In this document: positions 27,501-42,500 of the stretch, in pieces
Layout of the letters: every line of letters begins with the position of its first letter
Numbering within the stretch: the stretch's first letter is position 1
Origin: Dasyornis broadbenti
Taxonomy: Eukaryota; Chordata; Aves; Passeriformes; Dasyornithidae
DNA length: 64,000 nucleotides
Assembly: GCA_013397935.1 (NCBI GenBank)
Contig: VZRN01000659.1
Coordinates: 516,803-580,802, forward strand
Direction: 5' to 3'
Program-made: the position numbers and the translations under genes
The notes under the pieces: model-generated
Seen by the model: the letters and a program-made list of their open reading frames with translations, nothing else
Database searches by the model: none
What the model was told of the DNA's origin: nothing

Positions 27501-30500
27501 CACTGACAGCCTACTGCAGGTGCTAACAATTCACAGTTTTCAAAATCCATGCATCTTTTACAAACACGGATACTACAGGAATGCTCTCTAATGCCCCAAA
27601 GCACCCCTGACAATGTGACCTCAAGCACATTTTAGAAATGAAATCATTTACCAGAAGGATTTATGCTTGAATAATTTGCCTCCATTTATAATTCCAGCCT
27701 ATATCTACTCTGTGTAAAACAGGAAGTACTGTCACATTATTTACACAGTAGCATTTGCTGCTGAAACAGAATGACTTAAGATTTACATTTGAGTCTTTAA
27801 TTACAAACTGAGTTTTATACCTGTTCCAGAGAGTCATGTGACAACTATTCAATCTCAAAATGATGAGCACTTAAAAACATGTTCTGGTCTAGGAGGGTCT
27901 AATTAAAGTTGCTGTTGATTTGGATTATGGATAAAACGACACTTTTATGTAATTTGCATAAACAAAGAATTTCATGAGCAGAGAAGCATTGAAGAAACAG
28001 TGAATACAAAAACAAAGAAGCATGAAACAAACTTCATTTAGTGGGAAACGCGGTAGCACAAGACGTACTTCTATAAATGGGGAGGTTTAATGGAGAGCAA
28101 ACAGCTGAAACTTGATTTAGGCTACAAAATAGTCAACAGAGATTATAGTGGGAATGGAGAAGCAAAACAGAGGCAGTGTAAATATAATGCTATGAGAGCT
28201 GGGAGAAAAGAAGAAAAAAATTGATGCACTATGTTAAAGCCTTATAAAGATACATATCTGTGTTCTCTTCCCCTCTGCACTCCTAAAACCCACAGTATTG
28301 CAGCACTTCATGATAAAAATACCAGATACAATGTGGTTTAACATTTGAGCACTTTCCCCCCCACCAGTTTGTTACGAAACCCATACAAGATTAAAAGCAT
28401 GATCAAGATGCAATCCTCCAGGAAAAGGCACAGCTTGATGAAGGGCTTGGTCTCTAGAGAAAGGAGATTGTAACACATTTAATGAATGCATGAGTTTATT
28501 CAAAATGAAGCTGTGAAACCACTTTATGCCTTCATTAGCATTCCTTCCCAGGAGCAAATAAAAGTTGAAATTTTTCAAAATATGTGAGTTGAACTATTGA
28601 TGCATACATTAAACCGGCCTTCTTGTAGTCAGTAATACCTTTTTTCCCATAATTGATTCAGGTCGTATTTCAGGCAGGAAAATAAGCTTCATTTGACCCT
28701 GAAGTGGGTTCAAAGCTGGCTCTATGTCCCTGCAGCGGAGTAGAAACTTCTCTAAAGCAACACAAATGCATGTTCTCTAAACTGGAAGCAGCAAACCCAA
28801 GAGGGCTGGGTGGCTCAGGGACCCATTCCGAGTGTTGGCAAAGATCACCAAGAGCTGTAAAATCACAGGAAGAGCAACCACTGCCAGCTCTGGCCTGAGG
28901 CTACCTCCACACTCAATAGGAGCTGCAGCCTAACACCAGGCCACCAAACCATCAAGAGCCCAAGACTGAGCACTGCCGCGTCCCAAAGCAGGAGAGAAAA
29001 AAAAAAAATTGCCTCCATGAAGGAACACCCCCTGGTTCCTGCTGATGCTTTTGCAGAACACCAACTCCAACTTGGAATAGGAAAATACTGTATATGGCAC
29101 ACCACATTCAGAGAGGAGCAAACCCTGCTCTACACCACTGACAAGTAACTAGACTTCACCACTGCCTATTAAATAAAACTGGATTACTATGAGAGATTAA
29201 AAAAATTTCATCAAGCTAATGAGTCCAAGTGTTTTCTGCATTAAAACTGAATTCAGAACAAAAAACCAAACAAACAAAAAAAAAAAACCAAAAAACCAGA
29301 ACCTTCCCAACAAAACAACACAGAAAAGTATTATCTAAAACTGCTGGTCACTCTGCCTGCACTCTTGCTTTCCACTCTTAACAGCATCAGAGGGCCACAA
29401 CAGAAAGCTAACAAAATTTAGTCTTCTGCATCAATAGGTAAATACATTTCCAAGTTTTCTCTTTAATCCAACCCTTTATACAAATTCTTCACCTATTCCT
29501 GGTGTTTGATTAAGATAGTTATTTACTAGAAAGTAAACTAGCTCCAACATAAATGAGAAAAGCAGGAAACAAGCTAGTCAGTAAAGGGAAGTTCTCAGAT
29601 GACTCAAAGATGATGCCGGTATGTTTTAATTTTACACAAATGAATTTAAGCATATTCCATGATTGAAGGACTAGCTGCAGTCCTGTAGTTTTTCAAGGTA
29701 TCTCCAAATGCAATGACAGGGGAAAACAGCAAACCTGCACCAGACCAGATGGGATCATGTTTTCCTCTTATGCTTTAGATTAGGATCCAGACTGCTAATC
29801 CAAAAGCAGGAGTGACCATTATCTCAGTCCATCAAACTAGACTTGATATACGTAACTTTGCCCTTCATGAGTGGCAACCAAAAAAACAGAGGCTGAGCCT
29901 CTGAAAGTTTCAAAATGAAGCATCATTTACCTTAACCTTAGAAACATCATATTGTGTAAGAGATTTTTAAACAGTTACATAAAGTCAATCTGATTTAGGG
30001 CAGTGGTTGTCAACCAGTGAGCAGCAATGCTCATGGACAAGGAAATTCAAATCTATAATGCAGGCAGTCAGAGAGGAAGGTCAGATGCTGCCCACTGCAC
30101 GCTCTGTGCACTATTCATATGGCAGGGAAGGCTGGAGAACCATCACCAAGTCCCAGGACTCCCACCCCCACGCAGAGACCTTCTGCTTTAACCACACCTG
30201 AAAAATAAAACCTTCTTCCTTACCTCCCTCTTCCTGTTCAGAAGGCTTTTACAGCCCACAGCTCAGTCACTGTTCTTTTAATAATCCCTGAAGTATTTAT
30301 CTTAGGGATGTCATACCTACTTATTGTCTCCTTTCCTGCTTGCTCTTGTAAGCTGCCCATTCAACTTTGTTCCACATGGTCAGAATACATCTTGTAGAGA
30401 TCTCAAGAGAACTGCGCAGCATTTAATTCGTAAATTAATGCAGAGCAACCACATCTTCCATACCAGAGCTAAAATAGCTTCATTTACCAAATAAAATTTC

Positions 30501-33500
30501 AGCATTGATAATGTATTTGTAGACTTATGAATTGTTTACTGGAAAACTGTGTTACTACATATGAAAGACAGCAGGGGCTACTGAAGCACATACGTTGTTA
30601 TTTAGCTATATAGATTTACTGGGTGGAAGAATAAAAGAAGCAGGGGGGAGGAGGGGTGAGCTCTCCAAAGCAGATGTTTCCAAGCTTTTTTAGAACTACG
30701 AGACAAGACATAAGACAACACTCGAAGGAGCAGCTGGGGACACTGAATAAATACAGACATTTAAATGTGACTAATTACATACACATGCTGGAATTCTCAA
30801 AGGATGATCAGGGAGCCAGGCTCCCAGCTCACTCTGACTTTCAACAGGAGTTCAGTGGCCTGTTCCTTCAGGCATGCTGCAAGATGTCATCTTGCTAAAT
30901 ACAGAATACTGCTTCTAAATGTCGCCTCTAGTAGCTTAACCACAGCAAAGCCTGCAGATCGCTACAAAGCTATCTACAGGAGCCCTCCTCTTTACTAAAT
31001 AAATACAAATGCATGTATCTGCTGTTCCTTGCCTATGTTTCTCTGACAGATGAAACAAAGTCGTCTGGACAGCCCAGAGGCCTTAAAGCCTCTGGGGAAT
31101 CACCTTTCAGTGCTAAACACAAATATGTTGCCCAGAAACTGCTCTACCAGGGGTGGGAAAGGTTTACAAAAAGTCTAGGGATCCCAGATGTAATCCTAGC
31201 ACTTCAGATGTAAAGCAGGAAAAGTTTCTGTGTATAGAAGTGGTGGTTCATAAAAAAATTAGGGAGAAGTACAAACAATTGATTTTCAGATGTATTCATG
31301 TAATATGGCTAGACACACACTATTCATGACTTAGTTCAAGCACTTCAACTTCGCATGGCTGCAGAAACAGCATCTCTCCCTGGCCATTTTCCTTCCTCTG
31401 CATTATAGAAAAAGAAAAATGCAGTTTCTAGGACACACAGGATTAAGGCCTGTTTCAACTTAAAAAGCACGAGGAAAAAAAAAATTACAATATTGCTCAA
31501 GCAGCTGCCAGAAGCTGTGTGTCAGCACAAAGGGGTGTGTATGGACACAAGCAGCCGGAAGCATGGGAAAGTCTTGACCACTTCTTTCCATGGCCTATCT
31601 TAAAAATGTTCATAAAATTACAGATAGATTTCTGGCAGGTGACAAACAGGAGATGGCCTTCACAGCCAATGGAAGGCGAGGCCAGATGTTGATAGTCACA
31701 ACATGAAGCAGCTGACTGTGCACAGGGCCAGAAGGCTGTGGCTGTAAAAAGTGTGGCAGAACACAGTGTGAGATTTTCTGTGAGTGGAGGACAGAGAAGG
31801 GAAAAGTCAGACCTACTGAGTAAGACTTACTCTTTCTCAGCATTCAAGTTGAGTCACTACATGGCACAACAGTATTTAGTAGAAATGCAGGCACAGGAAG
31901 GTACCAGGCCACAAAGTCCATGCATGTCGTTTTTCATCTGACACACTTGGGTCTGTGGTCAGCAGGCTGTAGGTCTGCTCTCTCTGTATGATGTGAATGT
32001 ACACATCAAGAGCTTGCATCCTGAGTCCTGTAACTGGGATACAAGACACTTACTGGTGCCAGTCACAAGGACCATCAGGTTTCACACCAGTTCCCACAGA
32101 GGGAGCCCACAAGTAGCAAACTGTTCCCAGAATGAGCACCCAAAGTGAGAGCTGTGGTTCTTACAGAGTACGACAGCAGAAGCTGCTGGGGGACACAAGC
32201 AGTTTGAGTGTGGTGCCTGTACTGTTAATGTAACTTTTAGATCCACTAATGCTTCTCCTTTTAATCTCTTTTGCAGGCATTCAGTCCAGGAGATTGTGCT
32301 GTAGCAGCTGGCTGAGACTAGGGCCTCTGATGAAGCTTAGTGGTTTAAGACTAAACAAAAGTATTGAATGTTTCCTAAGGAGAAGCTATTAGGTAACAGC
32401 TTTTAAACTGAATCTTTTGCTTCCTCTGCAGGGGCTGAGGAAGTAGACTTGCATTTTGCATTTTTTAATAATCTACTACTTAATGTTCAAGAGCTCAGCA
32501 CTTAAATATTTTAATTTGCCCTTCCATTCAGATGAATTTTTCCATCCATTCATTCATCCAGTTGACTGTTCACAGCATGCTCCATGGGACTGCAGGCTGG
32601 CTCAGCAAGGCCCCAGCTGCTTTCCAGGCTTTCTGGAATGCAGAGGTGGCAGCAATGTGAACAGACTCAGAGGAACACTGATAAAGACTTACGGGCAAGC
32701 TCATATTTTCTGGAGAGGTAAAAAAGTTTCTTAATTAGGCTGAGTCTTCATTTAGCCTGCATACGTGGTCTTTGAAAACAAGTACTATTCTGGGGCTTAA
32801 AAAAGCAAGTGTCTCTAAAGTATTTTTAAACAGCTGCCCACTGGATGCAGCTTTTGTTCTCCTTGCAAATCTGAACTGCTCAACCAGTTATATCTATGAG
32901 GTCATTTGTAGGGTATTGTTTATCTTTGTAGCTAAACGCATAATTTAAAAAAAAGTTTAAAATATATATTTTTAGAACTAAGTCAAGGAAGTCCACAAGA
33001 CAAGTACTAGATTCATCAGAACAGTCAGTTTTTAAGATGAAGTGATTCTAGATTCTTGTTCATGTTTTCACAGCCTTGTCTTATTTGCTCACTGTAACAA
33101 ATTCATGAGCTGTTCACAAGAAAAATCAGTTATTTTCACAATACTCGGTTGGAAGATGCAATTCCCTAAAACACCTAGTCTCCGCTTTTCACTCATGACC
33201 TACCTATAAAAAAGGTTCTGCCTCCCCTGTCTTTGCTCTTCCCACAGGCAAATTCCAGTTACATTTAGCTGAGCACTGCTTAATTACCACACTCTTTTCT
33301 TACATGTTGGAGCACTAGAACCAAGCTATCTGGAAACAAACTTGAAAGAGATTTCAGACCACGTGGAAAATGTTAAGAGCTGCAGTTTGCTGTAGACCTC
33401 TGTAAAGCAAGCAGTGTAGCATGAAGAAAATGCTGGACTACATTCTGAAGTGGTTTTCCCCCCTCCCCATGGAATCATTTCCCTTCATCTCTCTCACACC

Positions 33501-36500
33501 TAAGACACACTGCCATGAAAACCTGCATCAACAGAACTACATACTCCAGAAACCTTCTTCTTTCCCAGTTTTCTTATTTGAACTGCTAAGCTCTACTCTC
33601 ACTTACCACTCAAATAACAAATAAATGTGGAAACTAGACAAAGCCAGAGTGTCAAGGTCAGATAGAGAAGGCAACAATAGGAAAAGATAGTTTCACCAGA
33701 CAAAAGCTTGCTTGAGCACTGATTTTCAAATTTTGTTTCTAAGAGACCTGGGCTCATTATGATTCAGTAGTTAAAACCTCATGGTTTTTCTACACATTGC
33801 AGCTAATACACTGAACAATACCTAGCAAATCATGGTTACAGAAAGCTTCACAAACCAATCAAAGCTTTTTTCTCTGCATTGTAGAAAGTTAACGGAATAG
33901 TCTTCAAATCAAGAATATAAAGCAAAAAATTGAATAAATATTTAAAACCTGTCTGGCTAAATGAATAGAAAGGTAGAAAAATCACACTGTTGAAGTAGTC
34001 ATTGCCTGACTGCTATTCATGAAGCACGAAGTTGCATGTATTACCTATTAAGAAGGACCTTTTCAGACACCTATTTCTAGCATTTCAAAAAGTTCACTGA
34101 AAAATCCATTGGTACTGTAATGGTTCCAGGTCCCACTTGCCCGAAGACAAAACCTTTAAAAGATAGCTGGCTGTGGTATGATATACTCTCCCAGAACAAA
34201 ACAAAGAGAGGCAAACACTTCTGAAGGTCCTTCAGTGTATCACCTATTCAAAAAGACCATGGTGAGAGTGGAAGGATGTTTCAGCTGGTCTGTGTTTGCA
34301 GAATCATGGACATCACAGGGTCCCAACCCACAATTAGAGTTCAAAGGATATGGACAGAGGGCTCTGTGGCTGTTATCACATGTAAGGAGTGCAGTATACA
34401 CTTTCAAAAAGGCCAAAGCAAAAAAACAACCTCAAGGTAGTACTCAGGACAACTGTGTTGCTTTTCCCTCTCCAAGCACAGTATCCTCCAGGCTTGCTTT
34501 GAGGACAGTCCAAGCTCAGTGATGAGCCCACTGTCCTGTGTCTCCCACACACATATAGCCTCTCTCACAGCAGAGACACACTGGGGTAGAAAAGCAAGAA
34601 ATTGACTTTGCCCACCTTCTATGTCCCCCTCTCCCACAAAGCCTTAGGACCAATGGCAATACAAACAACACTTAAATGAAAGATGCCAGCCTAGGACTTG
34701 GTAGATAGAGGTTTGAGCTCTAGTTCCTCAGAACGTACGTGATCATCATCACTTGGTCATACTTAAATTGTGCAGTGGAAAATGACATAATGAGAGTCCT
34801 CAGCTAGCAGCTAGAGGAAGGATGGGCCCTCCAGGTGGTGCACAGCTATACTGACATGGCAGTTTCGGTTCTCAAACAGGTATAGCTGTGTTCCAGCAGC
34901 ACTGTGCCCTGGTTAACAAGTTCACTGGAGATCAGAGCCTACACAGCAACTTTTACCAGACTATCCCTGGTATTTGCTCTGCCTCATCACAGCAGACTGC
35001 AGAGAGAAAGAGTTCAAATGCACCTACTGCAGAGCTCTGGTAAAACCTGCATGGCCACAGGGTGTATGCATAGGCAGGCAGCATCAGTTACCCCAGCACG
35101 TTCTCGTATCTGTCAACAGTGGGCTTACCGTGATGGAGGTCACCATATGGATTTGTTAACAGGTCCTAGCTGTAAAGGCTACCAGGACAAAGCCTTAGCA
35201 AAGGCAACAACAAAATTATATTAAATACTGGTCTGAAAATTGCACTGGTCAGAACTTTCCTAGAAGACCATTTGTCATATTGACATGACTGCCAAACAGT
35301 TAGAAGCGTGTGATGCCACCACTCTGATTTTGACAGCTCTTCTGTCAGAGAGCACAAAGCAGATTCCTCACAGAAGCCAACCAGCTCTGCCATTACTTCT
35401 GAAGTAACCTGAAAGGCTTTGGAGTGGCCAGAGAGCAGTGGTCTTCCAGACTCCTCTTCAGAGGACAGGGAAATCTTTACTGCCATCTGAGACCTGTGGC
35501 ATCTCTGTTTCAATTTGAATGAGACTGGATGGCTGATTCTGAGGCTGCCTTAGTAAATGACAGCAAACTTTTGTTTTAAACCAGCTCTGTAACATTCTCT
35601 CACCACACAAGTTGTGCTACAAATTTACTTAACTGGTAAGGTCCTTAATGCAAATTAGAAGGACATTAACATTACCCTTTGATATCTTTTTAGTATTTAG
35701 GCCATGACTAAATAGGATAAGTGATTTATTAACATTTAAGACTATTAGGAAGAAAATTACATAGATTATGTGGAGAGAAGGAGAAGGGAAAATGAAAAAA
35801 TCTCACATCCTGTAAATTCATGAGGATATTTCTGATTAAGAACATTCAATGTCCAAATAAATGTTTTGATTCCTCCAACTATTTTTAAATGAAGCACTAC
35901 ACACTTTGTAATCAGTGTGTTTCTCATAACTCCACAGCTACATTTCAAGACCTACCGTGTTGCAAGCTTGTGGCAGACAACACCAGTGTCTGTTATGACT
36001 TCACTCAGTCTCAGCTCGAGGTGGACCTTCCCCTGAAACACACCGAAAACACCGTATGAAAAGTTTATGCATAGCCAGTCACACCATTCCAACTTCAACC
36101 AAAGCAAGCCATTTTGTGCAAGTAATTACACGAGAAGTCTAAAGATTAAATAAGAGCTATATAGCTAAGGTCCTTCAACTACCAGAGAATCCAGACTAGT
36201 ACTCATTTAACTAAATTTGGGTGCATAATTTCCACCGTTGTCTTATCCCTATATGTTTGAGTAATCGAGGGATGTGGAGTGCCCACAGTCTGACACAGAA
36301 ATGTTGTATTGGAGCTTTATCTGTAATTAGCATTTTAAATAGTAAGTAAGTATCTGTTACACTACCTTTAAAAATGATCTCACAGAAGCATGTTATAAAT
36401 TCACACCTGTTTTAAACATTATAATAAAATCTATTAAGCAATATAAATTGTAAGACAAGTATCAATACAACTATATCAAACAACTATTAAAAAACACAAA

Positions 36501-39500
36501 AAATGTTCAATCATGTTGCTAGCATTCACAGCATCTACTGTTACAGTCTTCCACTCCTTACCATCACATGAACTTTCTTATGACTTGGGCCAAGACATTA
36601 TCCTTCAATATGCTACGAAAATAAAAGCAAACAGTTGCCAACAGTATTCACCAACTGCATTTTTCTTATTAATTCCATTATATTCAAAATGTGAGCATCC
36701 ACTCCCACTGACAAAAACTCAGCATCACTTTTACAGTGTGTACACAACAACAGCAAAATACACTTTATTATTGACCAAATCTGACAATGACAGAGGTGCC
36801 AAGTCATCTTCTGCAAATCACTGTAGCCAAAATTGAGTCTTTCATTTTTGTAAGTATCTCCCCTCCGTCCTTTGTACTAAAGGATGCTAAAATCCACTTT
36901 TAATTAGTCTCAGTTATAATGTGGGTATTATCTTTACCTCAAAACGCACAAAATTCTCTTGCCACTCCTTTTATAAGTTCTTCCAGATTTAACTTACAAG
37001 ACCAAAGCTCTTGCCAGTGACTTCCTTGTCTCTTGTGACTAGTTACTGCAACTCCTGTTCTATAAGGATGTCTATCCTGGGCAACAGAGGAGAGTGAAGA
37101 TGAAACTCTGGCTTCAAGTTGCACCTATGGTGCTAAGATCCCCTGTCCCCACAGCAGATTTATCTGGACAAAAGCTGGTGAAGGCAGTCTAAAGCACAGC
37201 AAGGAGCGCAGCAACTATTAAGGAGCACGGACATGTAGAAGTTCAGTCCAAGGTCATTTCCTGGTCCTCTCACGTTAGGACGCACAAGCAAACATTGGAC
37301 TCAGTGCCTGAACACTTGTCCTATAGAAGCCTATGAGACACTCTGTTTCTTATTGCTACAGTCATTCTCTCCCCATCCTAGCATATATCCCTTATTCAGT
37401 ACCATTCTTGCTGCACACCTTGAACGCACACTTCACACTTTCACTCCCCAAATCTCTATCACCTACTTATACCTTCAGCACTCTGACCCAGTAACACTTT
37501 TTCCCATCCAAGGGCTGGAACACAGATGATACTGGTGTTCATCCAGAAAACAAGGAAGACAATCTCTCCAATACGTATAAAGTTGCAGAGGCACCACAGC
37601 AGCTCACTGGCATTTTGAACAGGGAAGAACCCAAATATGTGTGTGAGTTTAAAACAAGGCTCCTGCCGTGTGTCTTTTGCATCATTTTAAAATAATTAAA
37701 AAAAAAAACCCACAATGCAAAAGCCAAACATGTTGCAGTTAGCTGTCACTCCTGATTCGTGTTTCAATGACACAGGTATTTTCCTTCACCCTGTCAGTGT
37801 GTGCCAAACTCAGCATCTGCCATTGGTGACCAAACTGAAGCCTGTCCTCATGCAAAAGAGCAGGACTTCTCTGCACAAATGCATAAAGCCACTTCCAGAC
37901 CCAGCTCTTAAGGACTCAGTGCCACTGCCAATGCCCACAGTAGTGGCACATGACAAGAGCTGGGCACATAACCAGCTAAGAACTCTGCTTAAGCAGAACA
38001 GCTTTCTGGCTTTTGTTTTACTATATTTGCCTTCCTCTTCAATGTTCTCTCTTTCACTGGCTGCATATTCTATTACAGGACCTAAACCATTAACATTTGC
38101 AGAATAAATTTACACTATGAGCATCTAAAACCCACTACTGCTATCTTTGTTGATATCCTGCAAACTACCTTTACTAGAGAAATCAACATTAAATACAAAA
38201 CATTAATACAAGTTTTGAAGAAATTAAAGAGACAAGAACAAAGATTTAGAATCTTTAGAGAAAATATCTCTTTGTAGAAAAATATCAAGGTATGAAAAGG
38301 TTTTTACAGAAATATTTCTGGTGGTCTTAAACAAAAGTAAAGACTGACCCTCCTCGGGAAAGAATGCTTCAAAGCACTTAGGTGAGCCTGAGTGCCAACT
38401 TAAATTGGGCATTTACTCAATCTCACACAGACTGAGTAAAATAGAAGCTCCTCAGTCTAGAAATTAGGTTGAAAAAAAAATATTTTAAACATAAGCAGTA
38501 TTTTGTAGCTAGGAAGCATAAAATGATAGTGCTGCCTCTTCTGGGCCAAAAGCCTTTTTTTCTTGTGGCTTTCATCTTTCTCTTATGAAAGCTTTGAAAA
38601 TGGTCAGCTGCTCAAGAAGTGACTCCAAGCTTCCTACAGCAAAACAAAGGTCATTGGATCAAATTGTGACCAGCAGCCTACAAGTATTCCCAAAACACCT
38701 TCCAGTGTTTTACTTCCAGTTAAAAACTCAAATACCTTAAAATAAGGCTACAGAAACACACTTGCAGCCTTAATTTATAGAAAATGTAACTCCTCCAAAA
38801 TTAGAATGCTTTTTCACAAATCAATTATACCATTAGGCAAAATATAAGGGTTCATCTGAATAAATTTACTCCTGAGCAATGGCATTAGTTGAGTTTTAAA
38901 AATACCAGATAATTCATTTTGCAAAGGAAAGACTGAAAACTGCAATAAATCAGTATCATAAGATCAAAAGTTCATCTAATCAAGAAGAAGGTCAACCTAT
39001 AATGGATAAAGTGTCCCACAGAAACAGAGAATTGCCATGATGTTAGACAGTTTGTAAGAAAGAAATTTATATTTTTCTTATTAAAAGAACTACTGTAATA
39101 ATAACAAGAGTCTTGTATTGTAGTAGATGTAAATGCTGTCAACTCTGCACAAGCAGGAAAGATTAGACAACGCAAAAGAACAAAAAAAAAAATTCCATTT
39201 TACTGAAAGCTGAAACAGTGGCTTCCTCCTGCTCAGACAGAATCCCTCCTTTGGAGCCAGGGGTTGAGTCTAAGCTCAGTCCTGTGTAATAAGGCTATAA
39301 TGCCTTTTTCCCTGAGAAAAAATTTGGAGGCCTCACAATTCTTAAGTGGAATGTATTAATTACTCAAAACATTCCTATTAAAAAATATATTTCAGGGTGT
39401 TCCTAGAAGCAGCTATGCTTATTAGCATAACCTTCGCATTTGGAAGGGTAGGACCCCTTTTCAAGGAACAAGCTGAAGGAGTGCCAATTCAACTGTTGAA

Positions 39501-42500
39501 TCCTTCATTTTCCACCAGCTCCGACTGATACGGAGGGTGGATTCACATTTGGTAGATTCACAGGTTGCAGATCCTTCCTGACCACATCTAACACCCCATA
39601 ATGGGGCCAGCCGGCTTCCAGTTTTCAGTTATTGATTAAAGAAGCCATGAGTGGACTGAATTTCTTGTAGGGAAGCAGACAGCATTCAAAAGGAAATCAG
39701 TAACAAAAAAAAACTTTTGAAAGGCCTTACTGAGGAAAAAGCAAATTATACTATGCTTGTTAAATAAAACTTTTACTACACACTCAGTTATCTGAAAACT
39801 GAACTGAAACTGATGGCAAAGAAAGCTGGCAAAGAAAAGAAACAGCAAACTCAAAGCCCTGGTTTTACAGATACAGGAAAAGCCTGTCTCCAACCATCTT
39901 CTTTCTGCATGGAATGCAGCTGTGAGTCTGTCACTGTGGACTGAAATACCAGAAAACAGTTATAAAGCAAATCAAAGTATACAAATGCAACCTACCTGTA
40001 TCATGTTTCCAGCAGTTGCAAATTTGTGGTTTTATTTAACCACAGTACATTGAAGGTAAAAAGAAAATGCATGACCACAGATTATCCTAAAGTTACTCAT
40101 ATGACAAAGTTCTGCCATGCTGGCATAAAAGAGTTTAGCATCCTGAACAAGGCCTCAGAGGCAGTGTTTGCAAGGTCATCAGGACACCACTGGGAGCTGT
40201 CAGAGTGCAGTTACATGCACACATTTTGCCCTGGAATCTGACGCACCCCATATGAATCAGTGGCTGTAGATTCAGATGCAACATCTGACCTCGCTCAAAA
40301 CAGATGTAATCTGGTTTCTCACAGAAATATTTGTGAAAAAGCACTGACAAATACCAGGAACCTCCGTGTGCTATATCTGAGGCTCTAGAAGATGCACAGA
40401 AGACTGTCAGTCCACCTAAATTCAAGACAGGAGCCAAATCCACCCAAATTTCCTACATCATTTTTAAGTATCAACCAGACCTCCATCCCTTTTGTTTTTA
40501 ATAAATTTTTGAGAAATGTTTCATTTTTTAAAAAACATCAAAGTAAAAGAACAAGTCTTCATTGTTGATTTTAGACAAAACCAGAAAATAAACAGTTTGT
40601 TTGAGTATTAAGTATCAAGTAATAGTCTTAATATATTGGGGTCACACTGCATGATAATTCTCTCTTCTACAAAAGAACAATAGTTGATATCACAAAAACT
40701 CCTAAATAAGGTATTTGTTTACTATTAAATCTGCTGGACAAGAGGTTTGCGGTCATCCAACTTTCTACTTCTCACTAGCCTACCCAATTTTACTGGGAAC
40801 TTTCCCCTCCAAAGTAGGAGTGCACCTGTATGGAAGTTTTTCCAAACATTGATCCCATATGGGGACACTTTTCCCAAAAAAACTCAACTCTGTCCGTTGC
40901 TCAGTAGTGTGGAAAGAGGGACTGGCACCCACTTTTGGCTCCTTACTCCTCATCCTGTTGGTAAAGAGCGACTGCAAGCAGTCTCACCCCAGCTCCTGGA
41001 GATGGAGGAGGGAACAGATGTAACAGACATGAGCTGTAGGAAAGGACTAGGCTAAGCAGGTGACATGAACCACAGTCCATGACTGACTCATGCCAGCACC
41101 GCAATTTTTTTGTAATCTCAAATTCAGCACTGTGATAGCATTAGTGTGTTGGCTTATTTTCCCTTGTTCCAAGTTGTCTGGAGAAATGAACACTGGAAGA
41201 ACTCAGCACTGCACAGAGACTATTCCAAACTAGGGAATAACCTGTGCCGTTACTTCTCAGTCTTTCCAAATTTTATTTCAGGACATAGCAAATGTTATTG
41301 GACAGATCCTGTCTACTTTGAAACCTTTGCAGCCAGCTTCTTGAGATGTCACTTTCTGGCATCAATAAAATGTAAAGGCAAACAAGAAAACTGAGCCAGA
41401 CCCTAAGGGCTCACTAAATGCTGCCTTTGAGAGAGTGGGAAAGACCAAGGGTGCAGCTACTGTTTTAGGTAAACCCAGCCCTGCAGTATTATCAGCAGCC
41501 TCACATAAGCTCAGGCCTAGGCCTAACAGTGGGTTTGACAGCAGGAGGAGGAAAAAGTTTGTTTGCTGTCTACATTTGCTGCTTGTAACAGCTGCTCCTT
41601 CCCTTAGCAGAGGGCAGCAGTCGGCTGGGAAAGGTCTAAGGATCATGCTAGAGATCACAGCCTGCCTGCTGGACCACAGAGCAGTGCACAAGAAACTGGA
41701 ACAAAACGCAGCTGATTGCTGAGGAAAGTGCAACAGCTCTATTCAACACTGCATGGGTTCATAAATGCTAAGCAAAGCGGAACTGATGTCTGCTTGCTCT
41801 CCATATGTGCAAGCATGTCAGAATTGCTCAGTAACTGGCAAACAACTTCACACGGCATAATGTTAACCTTCCTGTTTCTCTAAAGGAAGAATGTTGCCAT
41901 ATGGTCAAAATCCTTATAATTAATAATGTTTTCCTCTCAAATATTTTGATGTGATCTAATACGTAGAACCTGTAAGTGAAAGGGTTTCATTTCTCCAGAT
42001 AAAATGTGTTCTGCAGATATAAACTCCATATATATTACTTTAAAATTATGTACATTCATTGCTCAGCAGTAGGTGCTCCTTACCACATGCCATGTTACAG
42101 ACTAGCTATTGAAGAGTAACAGACCAAAACCCAATTGACTGTCTTAGCCCTTTGTGCTGGTAAGTCTGAATACTGTCCTTTTACATTCACATAGGGAGGA
42201 AGTCCTGCCACAAAGCAGGATCTGGTCAATAGCTGCTCTTGCCCTTTACCACAAACATTATTTACCATTGCTGATGCATGGTTCAGTTGTCTCAAATAAT
42301 TTTGTCAGCAGGCATTTAGCCTTGAGAATCTCCCCACCCTATCAAAACAGACATGTCATCTCTCTTCAAAACAACTGGAAGACAGAAACTTAAGAGTCGC
42401 TGTTCAAAATATAGAGGGTAACACCCATTTATTTCCTGTGTGTGGTGGAAAACTGATACCAAACCTAGAAGCAAGCTTTTTCTTTTTATAAATTGCATTT

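Larger units (their letters stand above)
12342..35955 (-). other. RASA3: RASA3 intron C-D, 23.6 kb
   Basis: A phase 2 GT-AG intron of 23614 bp, the largest in the window. It contains an old plus-strand CR1 (about 15415-15830), a block of reversed base composition (about 17390-19400), three minus-strand CR1 pieces (23646-23753, about 24763-24850, 25136-25785) and a Sox-Oct-like motif at 27952-27967. The rest is unannotated AT-rich sequence with only short chance frames. Confidence 0.88.

Noticed and set aside
29997..30190. Possible hAT-type transposon relic (gcagtggttgtcaacc start)
   Set aside because: The opening resembles hAT/Charlie ends, but I could not find a matching inverted terminal repeat or an 8-base duplication.
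37715..38107. 130-codon plus-strand open frame
   Set aside because: No recognisable family, no regulatory context, antisense within an intron. Chance frame.
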